Below are positions 9,247 to 16,566 of a stretch of 25,768 bases of DNA, piece by piece. Numbering within the stretch: position 1 is the stretch's first letter; the number at the start of each line of letters is the position of its first letter. Under the pieces are notes generated by a model. The model had not been told where the DNA came from. It did no database searches and saw nothing but the letters and a program-made list of their open reading frames with translations. Position numbers and translations under genes: made by a program. The stretch spans positions 1 through 25,768 of the IMG/VR virus record IMGVR_UViG_3300036045_000058; one strand, given 5' to 3'. Source of the stretch: a virus.

Positions 9247-9482
9247 GTGACTTTCTCCGTTTTAATTTTGGTATTGGCTATTCTGCAGCTTCTTTAGAGG
9301 TTTACCCGGCATTTGGGGCGGGGTATAGTGTGGGGTCATATACTGCCTCTGGTAGTATTGCCCCGAGCAGCAGTGGTGGCGGTGGGATTGATGTTAGGGC
9401 TTCAACAGTCCGTCTCTTTCCCGTTAGCAGACCATTTCGGCTTTCCCCCACAACAGATTTGCGGAGCTTCCCGCTGGATTAG
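9243..9482 (+). CDS. Small Gly/Ser-rich protein, unknown
   Basis: The 79-residue product was not recognised. The start is in an ATGA overlap with the preceding gene. The first 45 residues alternate aromatic and small residues (GIGYSAASLEVYPAFGAGYS), then comes a Ser/Gly linker (SSSGGGG), and the end is Arg/Pro/Phe-rich. The pattern suggests a small structural or linker protein of the tail tip. Its stop overlaps the ribosome binding site of the next gene, so it belongs to the same transcription unit. Coding is supported by its tight packing rather than homology. Confidence 0.5.
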   Translation: MSDFLRFNFGIGYSAASLEVYPAFGAGYSVGSYTASGSIAPSSSGGGGIDVRASTVRLFPVSRPFRLSPTTDLRSFPLD

Positions 9483-9490
9483 GAGTCATC

Positions 9491-9760
9491 ATGCCTGACT
9501 TTGTGAATAAAGCTGGAGAGGATCGTGTTATGAAACTTGAGGATTGGGCGCATGACCACGAGGTCAAGTGCACCGAACGTTACACCGCCATCCTCAGTAA
9601 AACTGAGACGGTCCATAATGACATGGCTGAAATGAAATTGTGGCTGCACCGCCGCATGGATTGGACGCTGGGTGTGCTCATCGTTCTGGCCCTTAGCTCA
9701 GTGTTCGACCAGAACAGCCTCCTGAGCCTCGCAGGTAGAATTTTCCGTATAGGCGGCTGA
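9491..9760 (+). CDS. Small one-span membrane protein, XhlA/holin-like in architecture
   Basis: The 89-residue protein has a charged, helical N-terminal half (about 1-55) and one hydrophobic segment (about 58-71, WTLGVLIVLALSSVF), then a short basic end. This arrangement, with a long soluble helix before a single membrane span, resembles XhlA-type hemolysin/holin accessory proteins, which are of similar size. AGGAG at 9481-9485 with a 5-base spacer supports the ATG at 9491. As the last gene of the tail module it occupies a position where lysis genes are common, but no endolysin or spanin is adjacent. Membrane insertion is well supported; a lysis role is only a suggestion. Confidence 0.6.
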   Translation: MPDFVNKAGEDRVMKLEDWAHDHEVKCTERYTAILSKTETVHNDMAEMKLWLHRRMDWTLGVLIVLALSSVFDQNSLLSLAGRIFRIGG

Positions 9761-9786
9761 CGGCACGTTCAGGACCAGCCCGGCTA

Positions 9787-9810
9787 CTAGGGTAGCTCCC
9801 CTACCCCTAG
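9787..9810 (+). terminator. GC-rich hairpin after the tail module, possible terminator
   Basis: CTAGGGTAG (9787-9795) pairs with CTACCCCTAG (9801-9810) with one bulged C and a 5-base loop. No T-run follows, so it does not meet the usual intrinsic terminator pattern. Its placement 27 bases after the last tail-module stop suggests termination or RNA 3' end protection. Confidence 0.35.
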
Positions 9811-9832
9811 GAACACGCAGGCATGTGGCTAC

Positions 9833-9848
9833 TGTGTGGCGCCACACA
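9833..9848. promoter_or_regulatory. Perfect 16-bp palindrome, candidate operator
   Basis: TGTGTGGCGCCACACA is an exact inverted repeat with no spacer. A symmetrical site of this size upstream of promoter-like elements is a plausible binding site for a dimeric regulator. No regulator gene is visible in the window. Confidence 0.4.
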
Positions 9849-9896
9849 TCCTACGGCGGGAGGATAACCGGGGGACAGGGTTTTCAGCGCTGGCCC

Positions 9897-9912
9897 TTAT
9901 ACGCGCGCGCGA
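9897..9912. repeat. Left arm of 16-nt inverted repeat
   Basis: TTATACGCGCGCGCGA is the exact reverse complement of the sequence at 10051-10066, with 138 bases between the arms. Read on the minus strand it gives TATAA next to an alternating CG tract, matching the plus-strand arm that contains the TATAAT element. Confidence 0.85.
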
Positions 9913-10040
9913 CCCCACTCCATATATCCCCTCGGTATAGAGACGGAAGTTCAGAGGTAGCGGTAGCGTGGACGTTAACCTGCGAAAAAGTTCTCTCTAC
10001 GTTCCCGGCGCGAGTCAGCTATTCCTATACTGCCGGAGTA

Positions 10041-10067
10041 TTAAGAGCACTCGCGCGCGCGTATAAT
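10041..10067 (+). promoter_or_regulatory. Candidate promoter for the replication genes
   Basis: A perfect TATAAT lies at 10062-10067, with a poor TTAAGA (10041-10046) at a 15-base spacing as the only -35 candidate. Transcription would start near 10074, about 18 bases before the helicase ATG. A second candidate, TATACT, lies at 10026-10031. Confidence 0.5.
10051..10066. repeat. Right arm of 16-nt inverted repeat
   Basis: TCGCGCGCGCGTATAA is the exact reverse complement of 9897-9912. This arm includes the first five bases of the TATAAT element at 10062-10067, so a protein binding here would block or position RNA polymerase. Confidence 0.85.
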
Positions 10068-10091
10068 AGCGCCCCGGTTACTGGAGCAGTC

Positions 10092-11852
10092 ATGAGGGTC
10101 GTCCAATTTGATGAGCACCTTGGACTAGACATTCCAAGCGGCCATTTCTACCACGAAGTTGCGAAGCATATGCCCAAGCGCAGGTGGTTCCCAACCCGCC
10201 GCCTTTGGCAGTTTCCAGCCCAGCGGCCAGTCATGGAATATGTCCGCAGGAATATGCCTCACTTGGCATGGGACGAATATGCCGAGAAAGCTTGGCAGCG
10301 TGCCAATGAGAAGGAGGAAGATCGCCGCAAGGTCTCAAATGGCGAGGTTGATCTGAACGTTGACCTGTCAAGTGTCCCGTTCAAGTATCCCCCATTTGAG
10401 CACCAGCGCAAGGCACTCATCCTTGGACGTGACAGGGAAGTCTTTGCCTACCTGATGGATCAGGGCACTGGCAAGACCAAGGTGATCCTTGACGATGCCT
10501 CGCACAATTTCAGGAACGGCACGATAGATGCCCTAGTCATAATTGCGCCGAACAGCGTCAAGACGAATTGGTGCAATGGATATGACGGCGACAATGATGC
10601 AGAGTTTGATGAAGTCAGGAAGCATATGCCACCTGACATCCGTTATTCGCGAGGCGCGTTCTTTGCCAACCCAAGCGCACTCCAGAAGGACTACTGGCTG
10701 AGGTTCCACAAGACTATGGCAGACAGGAGCAGGCTGTTCATCCTGTCCATAAGCGTGGAAGGGCTTCACTCTCCAAAGTCTATTGCCATCTTGCAGGAAG
10801 TGATGAGGCGCCGCAAGGTGATGCTTGTGGTGGATGAGTCCACCAGGATCGGAAACCGGGCCGCCAAGCGGACAAAGGTGGCAACTGACATCAGGAGGAA
10901 GGCTGTGCTTGCTCGAATTGCGAGTGGCACACCAGTGATCAAGTCACCGCTGAAGGCGTTCAGCCAATTCGGCTTCCTTGATCCAGACATCCTCGGCATT
11001 GCCACATTCACCGAGTTTTCTGCCCGGTATGCCGTGACGGTCCAGACAAATGATCGCGTCAGAATACCTGTCCGCTACCAGAATTTGAAGGAGTTGGGCG
11101 ACAAGATTGCCGGCGTCTCTTTCCGCGTTCTCAAGGAGCAATGCCTGGACCTGCCTCCAAAGACGTATGTGAAGCGCAATATCTATCTGACCAAAGCAAT
11201 GGAAGTTGCCTACCGTGAGATGCAGAGGCAATCCATCATATATTTGGACAGCCTCCATCGTGTCGAGGCCACGACCATTCTGACGCAGATGTTGCGGCTC
11301 CAGCAAATTACCGCAGGCTATCTTCCGATCATTGACCCGTTGACGAACGAGCAGACTGGCATCCACAAGATTGAAGATGGCTTCCCGCCAAAGATTGAGG
11401 AAGCAATTGACATGATCGAGGAAGTGGATGGGAAGGTAATTGTCTGGTGCAAGTTCAAGTTTGAGATACGTGAGATGCACGAGGCGCTGAAGAAAGCTGG
11501 AATTGAGCACGTCCTGTTCTATGGCGATACGCCAGAGGATGAGCGCATCAAAAACAGGATGGCGTTCCAGAACGATCCAAATATCCGGGTGTTCGTTGGG
11601 CAAGTGCGCACTGGTGGGATTGGCCTAACGCTCACCGCAGCCAACACCGTCATCTATCTGTCAAACACCTTCTCGACAGAAGATCGTGTTCAGTCTGAAG
11701 ATAGGGCACACCGCATCGGGCAGAATTGGCCAGTCACATACTTTGATCTGGTCTCTCCCCGCACAATTGACGAGAAGATCATCGTCACCCTTCGCACCAA
11801 CAAGCGTTTATCTGACGAAGTCATGAGAGACGGGTATAAAGCCTGGATTTAA
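10092..11852 (+). CDS. SNF2-family (SF2) DNA helicase/translocase
   Basis: The 586-residue protein is an SNF2-type ATPase that would move along or remodel DNA during replication or recombination. Visible motifs in order are GTGKT (Walker A, 125-129), DEST (Walker B, 248-251), SGTP (motif III region), a VRTGGIGLTLTAANTVIYL segment (motif V) and QSEDRAHRIGQ (motif VI, 534-544). The first 90 residues form a small separate domain (RRWFPTRRLWQFP), as in other phage SNF2 proteins. The ATG at 10092 was chosen because GGAG at 10083-10086 precedes it and because the longer reading from GTG 9825 adds non-homologous sequence through the promoter region. It is the first gene of the replication module and stands apart from the next by a 73-base gap containing a hairpin. 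Confidence 0.9.
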   Translation: MRVVQFDEHLGLDIPSGHFYHEVAKHMPKRRWFPTRRLWQFPAQRPVMEYVRRNMPHLAWDEYAEKAWQRANEKEEDRRKVSNGEVDLNVDLSSVPFKYPPFEHQRKALILGRDREVFAYLMDQGTGKTKVILDDASHNFRNGTIDALVIIAPNSVKTNWCNGYDGDNDAEFDEVRKHMPPDIRYSRGAFFANPSALQKDYWLRFHKTMADRSRLFILSISVEGLHSPKSIAILQEVMRRRKVMLVVDESTRIGNRAAKRTKVATDIRRKAVLARIASGTPVIKSPLKAFSQFGFLDPDILGIATFTEFSARYAVTVQTNDRVRIPVRYQNLKELGDKIAGVSFRVLKEQCLDLPPKTYVKRNIYLTKAMEVAYREMQRQSIIYLDSLHRVEATTILTQMLRLQQITAGYLPIIDPLTNEQTGIHKIEDGFPPKIEEAIDMIEEVDGKVIVWCKFKFEIREMHEALKKAGIEHVLFYGDTPEDERIKNRMAFQNDPNIRVFVGQVRTGGIGLTLTAANTVIYLSNTFSTEDRVQSEDRAHRIGQNWPVTYFDLVSPRTIDEKIIVTLRTNKRLSDEVMRDGYKAWI

Positions 11853-11868
11853 TTGGTCCGATCAATAA

Positions 11869-11901
11869 CTAGGCTTCCCGGTCAACAACACCGGAGCTAG
11901 G
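11869..11901 (+). other. Hairpin between helicase and coiled-coil gene
   Basis: CCGGT (11878-11882) pairs with ACCGG (11890-11894) around a 7-base loop, and outer CTAG and CT elements can also pair with AGCTAG (11895-11900) with small bulges. There is no T-run after it. It could shorten transcripts, protect the mRNA or modulate the GTG start 25 bases downstream. Confidence 0.4.
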
Positions 11902-11925
11902 ATTAACCTTTCGCGTGAGGGCACC

Positions 11926-12345
11926 GTGTCAAACGACAAACATCCAGCTGTAACTGCTCTCGTCAAAGAATTGCGCGCCTTAAAAGACCGCAAGGATGAA
12001 CTTGAGCAACAGCTGAGTGAAGTCAACAAGAGGGCACGGCAGATACAAGAGCGTGAACTTCCAAAGCTTATGGAGAACGCTGAGCTGGAGAAGTTCACAG
12101 TGACCGGGGCTGGCACCTGTTATGTCAAGCAGGAGCTTTATGTCTCGATGACCAATGATGAAGAGGCGGCGGAACCGCCATTCTACGATTGGGCGCGCGA
12201 ACATGCGCCAAATTTGATCGTCCCATACATCCATCCTGCTCGCCTAAAGTCCTGGGCGAAGGAGCGTCTGGAAGGTGGCTTGCCAATTCCAGGCAACACT
12301 CTCAAGGCAACTTTCGTCCCCACCGCAACCCTTCTCAGGAGATAG
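11926..12345 (+). CDS. Small coiled-coil protein, conserved-looking phage protein of unknown function
   Basis: The 139-residue protein starts with GTG, with GAGG at 11917-11920. Residues about 5-50 are strongly charged and heptad-like (ALVKELRALKDRKDELEQQL), indicating a coiled coil. Residues 50-139 form a small domain with FTVTGAGTCYVKQELYVSM, then IHPARLKSWAKERLE. The shape, a helix pair followed by a small domain with a KFTV/GTCYV strand pair, recalls a family I associate with phage replication genes, but I cannot name it. It lies just before the probable ssDNA-binding protein and may act with it. No enzyme motif is visible. Confidence 0.65.
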   Translation: MSNDKHPAVTALVKELRALKDRKDELEQQLSEVNKRARQIQERELPKLMENAELEKFTVTGAGTCYVKQELYVSMTNDEEAAEPPFYDWAREHAPNLIVPYIHPARLKSWAKERLEGGLPIPGNTLKATFVPTATLLRR

Positions 12346-12350
12346 GCCAG

Positions 12351-13232
12351 ATGGCCAAGTCAGCACCTGCCCCAAAAGCAGAAGAGCCTGTGCCCGCAGT
12401 GGTGGCTCCAAGCCCACTGGCAATGCCGGATTGGGCCAAGGAATATTCTGGCCCGGTAGGCACGGAGAACATTGACTCCGGTGACGTGAACATCCCGCGC
12501 CTCAAGTTGGCGCAGTCGATGACGCCCGAGGTCAAGGACAGGATTGTCCAGGATGGTGACCTGTTCCATTCGATCACCAAGGAAGTGATCATCGCCGTTG
12601 GCTCTTCTGGTCTGGTCGTTCCTGTCGTTTACCAGAAGGAGTTCATTCTCTGGCGTGACAGGTCTGATGGCGGCGGCATCTTCGCGCGCGCTCACAGGGA
12701 AGTCCAGAACGATGGCACTGTCCGGTATGCCTGGGACAAGCCCAACAGCGTCTTCACCACCAAGATCAAGGGCGCCGTCAAGGTGGAGTGGAAGACCAAG
12801 CACTACATCGATGAGGATGGGCTTTCTGAATTTGGCACCATGGTCCCTGGTGATCGTGAGTCGCCTCCTGCAGCAACTGCCCACTTCAACTATGTGATGT
12901 ATCTGCCGGATCGCGGCGACATGGTGGCCGTATCCTTCGCGCGATCCGCCGCCAAGAGGGCGAAGGATTTGAACGCGATGTTGAAGATGGGCGGCGCTCC
13001 AATCTTCATGCGCCAATTCGCCCTCAGCACGATACCTGACCAGAACGAAGCTGGCGACAAGTTCTTCAACTACTCTATTGTGCCGGCTGGGTTCATCCAG
13101 GATCGTGACTTGTTCCTTCGCCTCCAGAAGATGCACATGGAAATGCGCGACCGCAGCGTGACCGTGGACTACTCTGACGAGGCGGATGCCAGCCAGAGTT
13201 CTGCTGCTGAGGCCGAGAGGCAAGCATTCTGA
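12351..13232 (+). CDS. Probable single-stranded DNA-binding protein
   Basis: The 293-residue protein starts at ATG 12351, five bases after the previous stop, with AGGAG at 12337-12341. A longer in-frame reading from 12189 would overlap the upstream gene and lacks support. The N-terminus is Ala/Pro-rich and disordered (about 1-30), the middle (about 40-265) is mixed strands and helices with many aromatic and basic residues (VKVEWKTKHY), and the C-terminus is an acidic, Ser-rich tail ending in Phe (YSDEADASQSS then AEAERQAF). A disordered acidic tail ending in Phe is a hallmark of phage and bacterial ssDNA-binding proteins, which use it to recruit partners. The neighbouring primase and helicases fit. 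No OB-fold was proven by eye, so the name is an inference. Confidence 0.5.
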   Translation: MAKSAPAPKAEEPVPAVVAPSPLAMPDWAKEYSGPVGTENIDSGDVNIPRLKLAQSMTPEVKDRIVQDGDLFHSITKEVIIAVGSSGLVVPVVYQKEFILWRDRSDGGGIFARAHREVQNDGTVRYAWDKPNSVFTTKIKGAVKVEWKTKHYIDEDGLSEFGTMVPGDRESPPAATAHFNYVMYLPDRGDMVAVSFARSAAKRAKDLNAMLKMGGAPIFMRQFALSTIPDQNEAGDKFFNYSIVPAGFIQDRDLFLRLQKMHMEMRDRSVTVDYSDEADASQSSAAEAERQAF

Positions 13233-13235
13233 TCC

Positions 13236-14732
13236 ATGCGAAGGTTCGCCCAGTTATTCTCTGGGCGAACCGACTGCTTCGGTCGCTACATAGTCACAGA
13301 ACAACGCAATGATGGAAAGCAGAAGGGACGAGGCGTTACCGTTCGTGAGCCATTAACTGACGATCATTACGCCTCTCACCTTGCTGGTCGCGTTCGTATT
13401 GGTGTTGTTCCAATTAGACTAGATAGCACTGTCAGTTGGTTCGCTGGAGATATTGACGCTTACAACATCAACCCGATTGATGTTGAGAAGCTCTGCCAGA
13501 AACATCAGATACCCGTTGTAGTCTGCCGCTCAAAGAGCGGTGGGGTGCACATACATTGCTTTATTCGCGGGAGCATCAAGGCTACTCTCGCCATTACGCT
13601 TATGCGCACTTGGCTTGCGAAGCTTGGCTATCCAAAGTCAGAAGTCTTTCCAAAGCAGGAAACTGTCACTGAGGAAAGCTATGGCAATTGGATCAACCTT
13701 CCATACCACAATGCGCAGCAAACCGATAGCTACGCAATTGGTGTGAGTGGAGAGAAGCTGTCACTTGAGGAATTTGAACAGCTAGCAGATGCTAGAAGCC
13801 CAACTCCCGATGAGCTTGAAGGGATGCTTGGGAAGCAGAAGGAGAAGGAGCGATCACCGCTTCATGGCGCTCCACCTTGTGTGGAGAAGATGTTTGAGGA
13901 AGGCGTTGGCGAAGGTGGCAGGAACAACGCCCTAACTCACGTTGGCATATACCTACTGAAGTCAGACCCCGACAACTGGCGTGATCGTCTATACGAGGCA
14001 AACAACAGCCTGTTTGGTGAGCCGCTGCCAACTGAAGAAGTCAGAACGATTGGCAGGAACGTATCAAAGGCCAAATACGAATACTTGTGCAAGGTTGAGC
14101 CGATGTGCTCGCTTTGCAACAAGGAAGTCTGCCTGACCCGAAAATGGGGCGTTGGCCCTGGTCGCGGCATAGAATATGACGACTTTGAGGTTGATCGCGT
14201 CATCAAGATCACATCTGACCCGCCAATCTATCTGGTCATCTACAATGGCCAGGAAGTCAAGATGGACACGCAACAATTCCTAAGCCCCGGTTTGTTCAGG
14301 CGCCGCATCTATGAGGTGACCGGGCAACTTATCGCGCCGATGAAAGAGCGGCAGCACGAAGCGCGCATCATGGCGACTAGGATTGAGATTGAGGCTGCGC
14401 CAGAGGAAGTTGATCAGCCTGGGCAGATACTTGAGGCGTTCCGCGAGTGGTGCGAGGTTCACATTCCAAACTCGCGCAACTTGGCAGAAGTGCTTCGCGG
14501 CAATCCCTTCTTTGACCAGGAGAAGCGCAACGTCATCTTCCGGGCAGCCGATCTGACTTCTGCTCTTAGCAGGCAGAAGAAGATTGATGCCCCTGATCGT
14601 GATGTCTGGTCGGCTCTGAGGAAGCTCGGGTGCTTCCGTGAGAACGTCAGAATTGATGGGAAGCAGACAAAGGTCTGGATGTTTCCAGTCGAGAAGCCAT
14701 GGTTTGATATGCCAGCACAGGAGGCGTTCTGA
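13236..14732 (+). CDS. AEP-type DNA primase (PrimPol family) with PriCT domain
   Basis: The 498-residue protein carries the archaeo-eukaryotic primase signature. It has a metal-binding DxD at D72/D74 in FAGDIDAY, the SGGVHIH nucleotide-binding motif at 101-107, and NWINLPYH at 151-158, a pattern I associate with primases of this class. It is followed by a PriCT-1-like helical domain (about 212-285, EGGRNNALTHVGIYLL) and four cysteines (C285, C291, C294, C299) that could bind zinc. The last third (about 400-490) resembles a winged-helix DNA-binding domain. It would make primers for the DnaE-type polymerase encoded downstream. It starts four bases after the upstream stop. No DnaG or DnaB-type gene was seen, so this is the probable primase of the phage. 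Confidence 0.88.
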   Translation: MRRFAQLFSGRTDCFGRYIVTEQRNDGKQKGRGVTVREPLTDDHYASHLAGRVRIGVVPIRLDSTVSWFAGDIDAYNINPIDVEKLCQKHQIPVVVCRSKSGGVHIHCFIRGSIKATLAITLMRTWLAKLGYPKSEVFPKQETVTEESYGNWINLPYHNAQQTDSYAIGVSGEKLSLEEFEQLADARSPTPDELEGMLGKQKEKERSPLHGAPPCVEKMFEEGVGEGGRNNALTHVGIYLLKSDPDNWRDRLYEANNSLFGEPLPTEEVRTIGRNVSKAKYEYLCKVEPMCSLCNKEVCLTRKWGVGPGRGIEYDDFEVDRVIKITSDPPIYLVIYNGQEVKMDTQQFLSPGLFRRRIYEVTGQLIAPMKERQHEARIMATRIEIEAAPEEVDQPGQILEAFREWCEVHIPNSRNLAEVLRGNPFFDQEKRNVIFRAADLTSALSRQKKIDAPDRDVWSALRKLGCFRENVRIDGKQTKVWMFPVEKPWFDMPAQEAF

Positions 14733-15007
14733 TGGGCCGGAATATGCGCAAGACTGGCGATTATCGCATCTTAGATGATGCGAGCACAATCCCGAGGGCC
14801 GGGACTGGTGGGCTCCTGAGCGTTATCCACAATGCTACTGGCATCACGTTGTTTTCTGCGTTCAACGATAGCCTCATGGATTTGCTGTTGGAGGCATACT
14901 ACACTGGATATGAAAAGGGCAAGAAGGATGGAAGGAAGAAAGCGCGATTTGACATCTGCTATGCCATTGGGGCAAAGCCAGTAGATGACAAGGAAGATGA
15001 CGAGTGA
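14732..15007 (+). CDS. Small protein of unknown function
   Basis: The 91-residue product was not recognised. Its ATG overlaps the primase TGA by one base (TGATG), indicating coupled translation, and its own TGA overlaps the GTG of the helicase gene. A central segment (SVIHNATGITLFSAFNDSLMDLLLEAYYTGYEKGKKDG) is helical with a basic stretch, and the C-terminus is acidic. A helper role for the primase or helicase is possible from position only. An alternative start exists at ATG 14744. Confidence 0.6.
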   Translation: MGRNMRKTGDYRILDDASTIPRAGTGGLLSVIHNATGITLFSAFNDSLMDLLLEAYYTGYEKGKKDGRKKARFDICYAIGAKPVDDKEDDE

Positions 15008-16557
15008 ACGTCACCAAGATATTTGGCCCACCAGGGACTGGCAAGACCACAAGGTTGCTGGCCATCCTTGAGGATGAGTTGGCGAGCGGCACTGATCCTC
15101 GCCGGATCGCCTATGTGACGTTCTCAGTTGCCGCGCGTCTTGAGGCAAAGACACGCGTGATGAAGAAGTTTCCACTTATTCCTGCCGAGGCACTGCACTA
15201 CTTCAAGACCATCCACGGCATCTGTTATGCCGAGATAGGCATGCATAAGAACAATGTTATGCAGCTTGAGGACTACCTCAAGTTTGCCAAGGCATGTCCA
15301 ATTGAGTTTTCTGACTCGTTCACTGACAATTTCGACATAGACGGCATGCCGTTTGGTTGGGTAACAAGCCCCGGTAATCAGATCATGAACATTCGCCAAG
15401 TTGCTGCGGCGAGAAGGCTCGATCCATTCTCTGATGAAGTCATCCGCAAGGATTGGCCGAGAGACATCAAGCGGAAGGAAGTTGCTCACGTTCTTGACCT
15501 GTATGCCAAATACAAGTCAGATGAGAGCAAATTTGACTTTGTGGACATGCTTCTGATGTATGAGAAAAGTGGCGATCCTCTCGCCATTGATGTCATCATC
15601 GTGGACGAAGCGCAAGACTTGTCCAGGCTTCAGTGGGCGCTCGTTCGCAAGATGGCGGCAAATGCCAAGCGAATGTATCTGGCTGGTGATGACGACCAAT
15701 CCATCTACGGCTTCCTTGGCGCCGATCCGTATGGGTTCTTCCACCATCCGTGCGACAAGAAGATCAACCTCACCAAGACGTATCGGCTGCGCAGCAACGT
15801 TTGGGAATACGCCAAGAAGATAATTGAACGGGTAAAGATGCGCGAGCCGAAGCAAGTCATCCCGATTGACAATGGAGGCGATGTCAACTTCTGGGGCTTG
15901 CCTGCTGATGCTGTTCTCGACAGAGTTGACCTTGATGACGTCATGGTTATCGCACCAACAAACTATGATTTGGCGTCAATCAAGTCCAGGCTCGACAAAG
16001 CTGGCATCCCGGTGAATTACCGGGGCGGGTGCGTGACGCAGACACAAGAGGCATCCAGGTTTTATTGGTATCATCGCATGAGGAAGGGTAGTGAAATTCC
16101 AATGCGCGATGCTGCCTCCATTCTCCGCGTGCTCGGAATAGAGGCGCACAAAGCTGTTGCTGAGCGCGCCAGAACCCAGGTCAATGCAACCGTCTCTCCA
16201 AACGAAATGGTGGAGTTTGGCGCCAAGATAGTGCGCAATCGAGGCATGTGTGAATATCTTGCCTCAAAGCCAGTCCACGTCAAGGCGAACCAGACACTTT
16301 ACCAGATTGCCTCCAAATTCGGGCTGGAGGCTACTATAGCGAAGCCGAAGGTAACACTGTCCACATATCACGCGAGCAAAGGGCGGGAAGCCAAGCAGAC
16401 GATCCTTGTGACAGATTGCTCTCCGTCAGCAATGGACTATGCTGTGCGCGATCCAGACTATGAGCGCAGGCTTGCCTATGTTGGTGTGACCAGAACGAAG
16501 CAGGCGCTCAACGTTTGCAGTCCACTGTCTGAAACCTACATGAAAGCATTTCGCTAG
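15004..16557 (+). CDS. UvrD/Rep-like SF1 DNA helicase
   Basis: The 517-residue helicase has the full set of SF1A motifs: GPPGTGKT (8-15), DEAQD (201-205), DDDQSIYGF (229-237), TYRLRSNV (motif IV region), TYHASKGRE (about 454-462) and YVGVTRTK (492-499). It is shorter than full UvrD, so accessory 1B/2B insertions are reduced, as in many phage versions. The GTG start overlaps the preceding TGA. It would unwind DNA during replication or repair. It ends in TAG, inside which the next gene's ribosome site begins. Identification as an SF1 helicase is very secure; which step it serves is not. Confidence 0.93.
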   Translation: MNVTKIFGPPGTGKTTRLLAILEDELASGTDPRRIAYVTFSVAARLEAKTRVMKKFPLIPAEALHYFKTIHGICYAEIGMHKNNVMQLEDYLKFAKACPIEFSDSFTDNFDIDGMPFGWVTSPGNQIMNIRQVAAARRLDPFSDEVIRKDWPRDIKRKEVAHVLDLYAKYKSDESKFDFVDMLLMYEKSGDPLAIDVIIVDEAQDLSRLQWALVRKMAANAKRMYLAGDDDQSIYGFLGADPYGFFHHPCDKKINLTKTYRLRSNVWEYAKKIIERVKMREPKQVIPIDNGGDVNFWGLPADAVLDRVDLDDVMVIAPTNYDLASIKSRLDKAGIPVNYRGGCVTQTQEASRFYWYHRMRKGSEIPMRDAASILRVLGIEAHKAVAERARTQVNATVSPNEMVEFGAKIVRNRGMCEYLASKPVHVKANQTLYQIASKFGLEATIAKPKVTLSTYHASKGREAKQTILVTDCSPSAMDYAVRDPDYERRLAYVGVTRTKQALNVCSPLSETYMKAFR

Positions 16558-16566
16558 GAGGCAATT

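Larger units (their letters stand above)
9761..10091. other. 331-base intergenic control region between tail and replication modules
   Basis: No convincing gene was found here. The region contains a GC-rich hairpin (9787-9810), a perfect 16-bp palindrome (9833-9848), a 16-nt inverted repeat with arms at 9897-9912 and 10051-10066, and TATAAT-like elements at 10062-10067 and 10026-10031 (TATACT). An in-frame GTG at 9825 would extend the helicase gene through it, but the resulting sequence lacks family resemblance and would place promoter elements inside coding sequence. It is most simply read as the terminator/promoter/operator region for the early genes to the right. Confidence 0.6.

Noticed and set aside
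9825-10091. GTG-started N-terminal extension of the SNF2 gene
   Set aside because: The added 89 residues look unlike the family, run through palindromes and a TATAAT element, and the ATG at 10092 has its own ribosome site.
9761-10091. tRNA or structured RNA gene in the intergenic region
   Set aside because: No cloverleaf or CCA end was found; the stems present are short and isolated.
10944-11603. 219-codon minus-strand frame opposite the SNF2 helicase
   Set aside because: Shadow of conserved helicase sequence; no ribosome site and no recognised motif.
12189-12350. Longer start for the ssDNA-binding-like protein
   Set aside because: It would overlap the upstream gene by 157 bases; ATG 12351 has a ribosome site and starts directly after that gene.
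12360-13223. 287-codon open frame on the minus strand
   Set aside because: It mirrors the plus-strand gene, runs against all neighbours and shows no recognisable motif; such antisense frames are common in this base composition.
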